The position numbers and the translations under genes were made by a program. Below the pieces are notes generated by a model. The model searched no databases. It was not told the origin of the DNA and was given only the letters and a program-made list of their open reading frames with translations. Below, one piece after another: positions 52,415 through 64,000 of a DNA stretch of 64,000 bases. Each line of letters starts with the position of its first letter. Position 1 is the stretch's first letter. The stretch is taken from contig SHUG01000001.1 in assembly GCA_009694735.1 (NCBI GenBank), forward strand, positions 45,449 through 109,448. The letters run 5' to 3'. The stretch comes from Acidobacteriota bacterium. Its GTDB lineage: Bacteria; Acidobacteriota; Vicinamibacteria; Vicinamibacterales; UBA2999.

Positions 52415-53872
52415 ATGCATCTTTCCATCAAGCAGCAGCAGGTCCTGGGCGTCACCGCCATGGTGGCGATCGTCGTCACCGCCCTTAGCCTGCTCCACCT
52501 CGTGAATCTCGCGCGGGTGTTGCTGGAAGAAAGCCGGGCGCGCGCCGAGTTGCTGTCCAACGGCGTCTATCTCCAGGCGCGCGACGTGGTGACGAGCCGC
52601 GACGCGGCGGCCAGCGAACTGCGGTCGAGCCGCAACGTGCACTCCGCACTCGAAGCGACCATCTATTCCCAGGACGTGGTCGACGCCGTGATCGTCGATG
52701 CCGCCAACACGGTGCTGGCGTCGAGCGACCCGGCGCAGGTGGGGAAGAGCGTGCCGTCGCGCGTGCCCCTCAACAACATCCTCGCCGCGAGTGGCCTCGC
52801 CCAGCTGCGCGCCGTCTACGCCACCGAGCAAACGCTCGAGTGGAGCCAGCCGATGGCGCTTGGCGACGAGCCGTTCGGCGAAATCCGCATCGGCTTCTCG
52901 ACCCTGCTGGTTCGCGACGACCTCAATGAATCACTGGCCCCCGCGGCACTGGCGGCCGGTATCTCGTTGCTGGTGGCGGTGGCGGTCGCCATGCTGCTGG
53001 CCCAACTGGTGCTGCGACCCATGCATGTCATCCGCAGCAGCCTCACCCGGCTGGGCCGCGGGGATCTCGGCGCGACGCTCGATCTTCGCGACGATGAGGA
53101 GTTGCGCGACCTGGGGGATGTCTTCGACCAGGTGAGCGCGCAGCTGCGCGCGGCGTCACCGGGCGGGCTCAAGCCCGCGCAACTGGCGGAGATGTCCCGG
53201 CGCATCACGCGCGTCGGCCGGTTATTCACCGGCGTGGCGCACGAGATGAAGAACCCGTTGAACGCGATGACCATCCACATCGAGTTGTTGCGCGCGAAGT
53301 TGACGGCCGCCAGTCCGGCGTTCCCGCACCTTGATGTCATTGCCGGCGAGATCCGCAAGCTGGACGACCGCATCCAGGGCTTCCTGAAGTTCGTACGGCC
53401 CGAGGAGGTGTCGTTCGGCCCGGTGCCGCTGGCGCCGCTGGTCGCCAACGTGCTGGCGGCGGTGAAGCCCGAGGCCGAGCGGGCCGGCGTCACCGTGCAT
53501 TCAGGATGCGCCGATGCGACGCTGGTCGTCGAAGGCGATGCGGCGCAGCTGCGCGACGTGTTCCTGAACCTGGCGCAGAACGCGATTCAGGCCATGCCGA
53601 AAGGGGGCCGGCTGTCGATCAATTGCGCGGCGCTGGCCGACCGCCGCGTCCGCGTCCGCGTCGAAGATACCGGGGTCGGCATTCCGGCCGAGAATCTCGA
53701 GCGGATCTTCGAGCTGTACTTCACGACCAAGGATCGCGGGTCGGGGATGGGGCTCGCCCTGGTCTTTCGCGCGGTGCAGATTCACAACGGCACCATCGAC
53801 GTCGAATCGACCGTCGGCTGCGGGACGGCATTCGTGGTCGTGTTGCCGGCAGGTTCAGCTGGTCCCCCATAG
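52415..53872 (+). CDS. Membrane sensor histidine kinase
   Basis: HAMP-like region, GVAHEMKNPLNAMTIHIELL, GVGIPAENLERIFELYFTTKDRGSGMGLALVFRAVQIHNG. Confidence 0.95.
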   Translation: MHLSIKQQQVLGVTAMVAIVVTALSLLHLVNLARVLLEESRARAELLSNGVYLQARDVVTSRDAAASELRSSRNVHSALEATIYSQDVVDAVIVDAANTVLASSDPAQVGKSVPSRVPLNNILAASGLAQLRAVYATEQTLEWSQPMALGDEPFGEIRIGFSTLLVRDDLNESLAPAALAAGISLLVAVAVAMLLAQLVLRPMHVIRSSLTRLGRGDLGATLDLRDDEELRDLGDVFDQVSAQLRAASPGGLKPAQLAEMSRRITRVGRLFTGVAHEMKNPLNAMTIHIELLRAKLTAASPAFPHLDVIAGEIRKLDDRIQGFLKFVRPEEVSFGPVPLAPLVANVLAAVKPEAERAGVTVHSGCADATLVVEGDAAQLRDVFLNLAQNAIQAMPKGGRLSINCAALADRRVRVRVEDTGVGIPAENLERIFELYFTTKDRGSGMGLALVFRAVQIHNGTIDVESTVGCGTAFVVVLPAGSAGPP

Positions 53873-53910
53873 CTCGCGGCGAGGCAGGAACGGCGGGGGA
53901 TACAATCGTG

Positions 53911-54456
53911 ATGATGAGAGTGGGACGGCTCGCGACGCTCGTGCTGCTGACGGTGTCGCTCGGTGCGTGTGCCGCCAAGGCGCAGGTGCGTACCGAGGTC
54001 GAGTTGCCGCTGCTCGATCCGCCGCCCCCGCCGCCTCGGGTGGTCACCATCTACCAGGACGAACCTGAGGTGGTGCCGATCACCCCAGCGGTGGAGGCCG
54101 TACCCGCCCGGCCACCCGCGCGGCCCGCCAGAACCGAGTCTCGGCCGGAGCCGCCCGCGCCTCTGGAGCCCGCCGTCGAAGTCGTGAAGCCGGCGGCCGC
54201 GCCGTCGCTCACGCTCACACCGTCGCCGGGGTCCGAGGCCCAAACCGCCGTGGCGATCCGAGAGTTGATCGCCAGGGCGGCCCGCGATCTCTCGCGCGTA
54301 AATACGGGCTCGCTCAACGCCGATGGCCGCGCCCAGGTCGAGACCGCCCGGCGCTTACTGCAGCAGGCTGAGGAGGCGCTCAGGGCGCGCAACGTGGTGT
54401 TTGCCGGCAAGCTTGCCGACAAGGCCGCGACCATGGCCGCGGTGCTGGTCCGCTGA
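53911..54456 (+). CDS. Proline-rich putative lipoprotein
   Basis: MMRVGRLATLVLLTVSLGACAAKAQ lipobox; Pro-rich linker; helical C-terminus. Confidence 0.65.
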   Translation: MMRVGRLATLVLLTVSLGACAAKAQVRTEVELPLLDPPPPPPRVVTIYQDEPEVVPITPAVEAVPARPPARPARTESRPEPPAPLEPAVEVVKPAAAPSLTLTPSPGSEAQTAVAIRELIARAARDLSRVNTGSLNADGRAQVETARRLLQQAEEALRARNVVFAGKLADKAATMAAVLVR

Positions 54457-54646
54457 CGCCTTTCGCCCTCACTGACATTTAATCTTTAGCGATCGCAGTT
54501 GCACAGCCCTGCACCGCGGCTGTTGTTGACGTTGCCGAAAAACTTTCGTTAAGCGAAAATAGAGCGAATGAAAGTTTTTTGGCGTGAATCCGCGAGATAT
54601 TGCGGACGCCCTAAAAGAAAAGCGCAATATGTTGTGCCTAAGGTGC

Positions 54647-54675
54647 TTGACAACAAATAGTTACAGGCGCATATT
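54647..54675 (+). promoter_or_regulatory. Candidate sigma70-type promoter upstream of nrdJ
   Basis: ttgaca-N17-catatt, in an AT-richer ~420-bp gap. Confidence 0.45.
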
Positions 54676-54879
54676 TGGCTCCGCGCTCGAAGATGACTTT
54701 CAATCGCCAGACACCTCCCGGCGTCAAAACGATTGAGGCTGAATCGGAGCCGAGTACGAAACGAAGAAGAGCCGATTTAGAGACGTCAGACCGCGCGTAC
54801 CAACCAACTTTAGAAGCACTTTGTTTAGATAGGGCGTCCGCCCCATAGGGGAGGGGTGTCGCCATTCGGAGGAAGAAGC

Positions 54880-57807
<2,928 letters not shown>

Positions 57808-57818
57808 TCAACCGTAGT

Positions 57819-57871
57819 GGCGGGTCTTTCTTGTCCGCCGCAGCGCTCCGCGCGAAGGCGGAAGACCCGCC
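57819..57871 (+). repeat. Variant family-1 element inside a 9-bp outer stem downstream of nrdJ
   Basis: ggcgggtct ... cttgtccgccgcagcgctccgcgcgaaggcggaa ... agacccgcc. Confidence 0.75.
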
Positions 57872-57891
57872 TGGTGAGACGGACTAGCGAG

Positions 57892-57921
57892 GGGCCGGGA
57901 GCAATCCCGGCCCTTTCTTTT
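57892..57921 (+). terminator. Rho-independent terminator downstream of nrdJ
   Basis: gggccggga-gcaa-tcccggccc followed by tttctttt. Confidence 0.85.
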
Positions 57922-57977
57922 GATCGATGAGCGTCGTGCCCTCAGGAACCACTGATACAGGTCCTCGCGTGAATCCG

Positions 57978-60490
<2,513 letters not shown>

Positions 60491-60531
60491 GTTCAACTTT
60501 CAACTTTCAACTACAATGCGTCGACCCCTGA

Positions 60532-61347
60532 ATGACGCGCCAGTACTGTCACATCGGCTCCAGCACGATCGCCTATCTTGATTCGGCGCCCGGCGACAGC
60601 ACCTTGCGGACCTACGTGCTGCTGCACGCGTTTCCGTTGGGCGCCAACCAGTGGGAGCCGCAGATGCGGAGCATTCCGGCCGGGTGGCGGCTGATCGCGC
60701 CCGATCTCCGCGGGTTCGGCGGTTCGACCGAGCTCGATTCGCTGAGCGCGTTGGCCATCTCCGACTATGCCGACGACGTGGTGGGTTTACTGGAAGAGCT
60801 GGCGGTGCCACGGGCCGTGATTGGCGGACTGTCGATGGGCGGTTACGCCGCGCTGGCGTTGCTCCAGAGCGCGCCGCGGATCATCGAGGCCCTCGTGCTG
60901 GCCGACACCCGCGCCACCGCGGATTCCCCGGAAGGGCGCGCCAACCGGCGCAACATGCTCGCGCTGGTCGATCGCGAAGGACCGTCGGGCGTGGCGCGCG
61001 AGATGATGCCCAAGCTGCTCGGCAAGACGACGCGCGAGCTGAACCCGAGCGCCGAAGCGCAGGTGCGCCTGCTGATCAAGCAGCAGGCGCCGGTGGCTAT
61101 TCGCAGCGCGATTCATCGCATGATGCACCGCCCCGACTCCACCGCCCTGTTGCCGCAGGTCACCGTGCCCACGCTGGTGATTGTCGGCGAGGAAGACGAG
61201 CTGACGCCGCCAGAGGATTCCCGTCGCATTGCCGAGGCGGTTCCAGGTGCGCTGCTGGTGACCATTCCCGGCGCCGGCCACCTCTCGAACCTTGAGCAGC
61301 CCGATGCATTCAACGCGGCGTTGAATGGATTCTTGGCTAAGCTTTAG
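60532..61347 (+). CDS. Alpha/beta hydrolase
   Basis: VLLHAFPLGANQWEPQM; VIGGLSMGGYAALALLQ; VPTLVIVGEEDELTPP. Confidence 0.92.
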   Translation: MTRQYCHIGSSTIAYLDSAPGDSTLRTYVLLHAFPLGANQWEPQMRSIPAGWRLIAPDLRGFGGSTELDSLSALAISDYADDVVGLLEELAVPRAVIGGLSMGGYAALALLQSAPRIIEALVLADTRATADSPEGRANRRNMLALVDREGPSGVAREMMPKLLGKTTRELNPSAEAQVRLLIKQQAPVAIRSAIHRMMHRPDSTALLPQVTVPTLVIVGEEDELTPPEDSRRIAEAVPGALLVTIPGAGHLSNLEQPDAFNAALNGFLAKL

Positions 61348-61353
61348 GGCACG

Positions 61354-62187
61354 ATGAGGCGCCTCAGTGTTGTTCTGCTCCTGCTGATCACCACGGCCCT
61401 GCCATTCGCGCAGGAACCGTCGGTGGTCGCCGTTGATCCGCTCCACAAACCGTTTGACGAGATGCTCGACATCTACGTCCGAGACGGCCTCGTGTACTAC
61501 TACGCGCTCAGGCAGGAACGGGCCAGGTTCGATCGCTACGTCCTCGCACTCGGCGAGGTCAGCGCCGACACCATCGCCAAGTGGCCGCAGCCACGCCAGC
61601 TGGCATACTGGATCAACGCCTACAACGCCTTTGTGTTGCGGACGGTGATCGACGGTTATCCCCTTCGCGGCAAGGCGCCCGACTATCCGGCCAACAGCAT
61701 TCGACAGATACCCGGCGCGTTCGATCGGCGCACCTTCCGCGCCGGTGGGCGCCCGCTCACGCTCGACGCGATCGAGCGCGATGTGATCGGCGGTTTCGAT
61801 GACCCGCGCGCATTGCTGGCGCTCAGCCGAGGCGCCGTGGGCGGCAGCCGTCTCAAGAGCGAAGCCTTTACCGGCGATCGCCTCGATCGGCAGCTGTCGA
61901 CGATGACGAGCGAGCTGGTGACGCGCCGCGTGCTGGTGCAGGTGGATGCCGCCAACAACCGGCTGTCGGTGAACCCGATGTTCTCCTGGCGCGAGGCATT
62001 ATTTACCCGCACCCTGGCCGGCCGGGCACCCGCGCTGTACGCCTCGCGGAGCCCGCTCGAGCGCGCCGTGCTGGCGCTGATCGAGCCGCTGATTGTGCCG
62101 AACGAAGCCGAGTTCCTGCGACGGAACGAGTTCAACATGGTCTTTCATGACTTCGATTGGCGTCTCAACGACCTGACGGGTCGTTGA
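61354..62187 (+). CDS. DUF547 domain protein, secreted
   Basis: WPQPRQLAYWINAYNAFVLRTVIDGYPL; FDDPRALLALSRGAVGGSRLKSEAF. Confidence 0.85.
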   Translation: MRRLSVVLLLLITTALPFAQEPSVVAVDPLHKPFDEMLDIYVRDGLVYYYALRQERARFDRYVLALGEVSADTIAKWPQPRQLAYWINAYNAFVLRTVIDGYPLRGKAPDYPANSIRQIPGAFDRRTFRAGGRPLTLDAIERDVIGGFDDPRALLALSRGAVGGSRLKSEAFTGDRLDRQLSTMTSELVTRRVLVQVDAANNRLSVNPMFSWREALFTRTLAGRAPALYASRSPLERAVLALIEPLIVPNEAEFLRRNEFNMVFHDFDWRLNDLTGR

Positions 62188-62191
62188 ATAG

Positions 62192-62236
62192 GGTGCGTAC
62201 GGTGCGTACAGTGCCTGGGGTGCGTACGGTGCGATC
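62192..62236. repeat. 9-bp-period array upstream of the SDR gene
   Basis: ggtgcgtac ggtgcgtac agtgcctgg ggtgcgtac ggtgcgatc. Confidence 0.8.
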
Positions 62237-62245
62237 GGGTGATTT

Positions 62246-63019
62246 ATGGATTTGGGACTGACAGGAAAAGTGGCGATCGTCACCGGCGGCAGCCGCGGCA
62301 TTGGGTTGGCGGCCGCGCAGGCGCTGATTGCTGAGGGCGCGCATGTCGTGGTGTGCGCGCGGGGAGCGCAGCAGCTTCAGAAGTCGGTGGAGCAGTTGCG
62401 CGCGTCCGCGGTGAATGGGGCCAGGGCCGAGGGCGTGGCGGCCGATGTGTCCACCGAAGCCGGCGTTGCGTTGGTGATTGACGCGGCCGTGAAGAGGTTC
62501 GGGCGGCTTGATGTGCTCGTCAATAACGTCGGGGTCGCGAAGGGCGCCGATCTCGAAGGCACCAGCGACGCCGAGTGGCAAGCCGCCTTCGACCAGACCT
62601 TGTTTCCGGCCATCCGCGCGTCACGGCTGGCGGCGCCTCACTTGCGCAGGCAAGGCGGTGCGATCGTAATCGTGTCGTCGATTTTCGGCCGCGAGGCGGG
62701 CGGCCGCATGACCTACAACGCGGTGAAGGCCGCGGAAATCAGCCTGACCAAGTCGCTCGCGCAGCAACTGGCGAAGGACCAGATTCGCGTGGTGTCGGTG
62801 GCGCCCGGGTCGATCCTGTTCGAAGGCGGCTCATGGTGGAAGCGTCAGCAGTCCGATCCCAAGGGCATTGCCGAGTTCATCACGCGCGAGTTGCCGTGGG
62901 GCCGCTTCGGCCGGCCCGAAGAAGTGGCTGCCACCATCGCTTTCCTCGCCTCGCCCAAGGCGAGCTGGGTCAGCGGCACTACCGTGGTGGTCGACGGCTG
63001 TCAGTCGCGGATGTTCTGA
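62246..63019 (+). CDS. SDR family oxidoreductase
   Basis: LTGKVAIVTGGSRGIGLAAAQALIAEGAHVVVCAR; YNAVKAAEISLTKSLAQQLAKDQIRVVSVAPGSI. Confidence 0.94.
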   Translation: MDLGLTGKVAIVTGGSRGIGLAAAQALIAEGAHVVVCARGAQQLQKSVEQLRASAVNGARAEGVAADVSTEAGVALVIDAAVKRFGRLDVLVNNVGVAKGADLEGTSDAEWQAAFDQTLFPAIRASRLAAPHLRRQGGAIVIVSSIFGREAGGRMTYNAVKAAEISLTKSLAQQLAKDQIRVVSVAPGSILFEGGSWWKRQQSDPKGIAEFITRELPWGRFGRPEEVAATIAFLASPKASWVSGTTVVVDGCQSRMF

Positions 63020-64000
63020 ACCACAGGTAATAGACTGGCAACCCCAGCAGCACCACCGCGAACGTGATCGACGTCCACACCGGATCGTTGATCAGCGCGT
63101 TGACGACCAGGTAGAGTGCGGCGGCGATGAACACTGCGGGTACGAACGGATACCCCACCACCTTGTACGGGCGATGCAGGTTCGGCTGCGACTTGCGCAG
63201 CGTGTAGATGGCGCCCACGCTCAAGGCGTAGAACGGCCACATCGCCAGCACGAACGTATCCGTCAGTTGCTCGAAGGTCTGTGTCATGACCATGGCGACA
63301 CCAAGCACGCTGGCGAGGCTGATAGCCACGTAGGGTGTGTGCCAGGTGGGATGCACCTTCGCGATGGGCGCGAACAGCAGCTTGTCGTCAGCCATGGCGA
63401 AGAAGATGCGCGGTGACGCGAGCATGCTGCCCATCAGGGATCCGAACGTCGACACCATCACCACCACGGCGATGAACGAGACGCCGGCCTGCCCGAACAG
63501 TGCGCCCATGGTGTCGGCGGCAATCAGCCGCGAGCTGGCCATCTTTTCAATTGGACTCACATACAAGTAGGCGGCGTTGGCGAGCACGTAGATGGCGATG
63601 ATCATCACGGTGCCGATGATGATCGAGCGCGGCAGGTTGCGTTGGGGGTCCTTCACCTCGCCGCTGGCAAACGTCAGGTCCGCGAACCCGTCGTAGGCCC
63701 ACATCACTGAAATCAGCGCCAGACCAAACACCCCGGCGTCGACCGCGGCGCCGTTCGAGGCCAGGTGGCTGAAGGATGCGCCGGCATCACCGCCCAGCAG
63801 GAACGAGGCGGCGACGAGCAGCGTCAGCGCGCCGAATTTGGTCACGGTGGAAATGCCGGCGAACAGCGCTCCCAACTGAACGCCGACGATGTTTGTCAGG
63901 CCGGCGAAGATGATCGCGCCGGCGGCAAGATAGTCGGCCCAGGCCGGATGGGCGATGGGATCGAGGCCGAACACCCGCATGAAGTACTCGCCGAACACCG
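62979..64000 (-). CDS. APC family amino acid permease, partial (5' end outside window)
   Basis: GLALISVMWAYDGFADLTFASGEVKDPQRNLPRSIIIGTVMIIAIYVLANAAYLYVSP. Confidence 0.92.
   Translation of the reverse strand, partial: VFGEYFMRVFGLDPIAHPAWADYLAAGAIIFAGLTNIVGVQLGALFAGISTVTKFGALTLLVAASFLLGGDAGASFSHLASNGAAVDAGVFGLALISVMWAYDGFADLTFASGEVKDPQRNLPRSIIIGTVMIIAIYVLANAAYLYVSPIEKMASSRLIAADTMGALFGQAGVSFIAVVVMVSTFGSLMGSMLASPRIFFAMADDKLLFAPIAKVHPTWHTPYVAISLASVLGVAMVMTQTFEQLTDTFVLAMWPFYALSVGAIYTLRKSQPNLHRPYKVVGYPFVPAVFIAAALYLVVNALINDPVWTSITFAVVLLGLPVYYLWFRTSATDSRRPPR

Noticed and set aside
54457-54879. Cobalamin riboswitch upstream of the B12-dependent reductase
   Set aside because: I could not find a B12-box-like segment; a cmscan would be needed to settle it.

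Overview
High-GC bacterial chromosomal window, about 64 kb and almost fully coding. Gene content and style suggest an Acidobacteriota-like organism, but this is inference and no 16S rRNA is present. I see about 57 supportable genes, mostly housekeeping: rplU-rpmA-obgE-nadD-rsfS-comF, dprA-topA, trmFO-xerC, hslVU, lysA-tmk, an acyl-CoA carboxylase set, a TamB/BamA-like/SurA-N-like envelope operon, nrdJ and recQ. There are also several two-component and sigma-54 regulators, an ABC-F protein, two APC permeases and a PIN/Phd toxin-antitoxin pair. I found no rRNA, tRNA, CRISPR array, prophage or transposase gene. The most unusual signal is a set of short dispersed repeats in gene termini, intergenic gaps and in-frame inside housekeeping genes. 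(1) A ~30-nt hairpin element, core CCRCC-GTAGCCTTGGCGAA-GGYGG, has 10 copies with compensatory R/Y changes in the stem; it lies inside tmk, comF, rsfS and obgE. (2) A REP-like GTRG+hairpin family (ATGTRGCGTCCGGCTTYAGCCGGACC) includes one head-to-head pair. (3) There are 7-bp-period arrays. (4) There are 9-bp-period arrays. The family-1 hairpin repeatedly lies inside other repeats: in the loop of the REP-like hairpin twice, inside another stem once, and inside 7-bp arrays twice. This nested layout is my main candidate for an undescribed system. Other points are a radical SAM protein with a non-canonical CX3CX3C cluster motif and an N-terminal SPASM-like segment, a decayed hybrid sensor kinase, and an AT-richer leader upstream of nrdJ.
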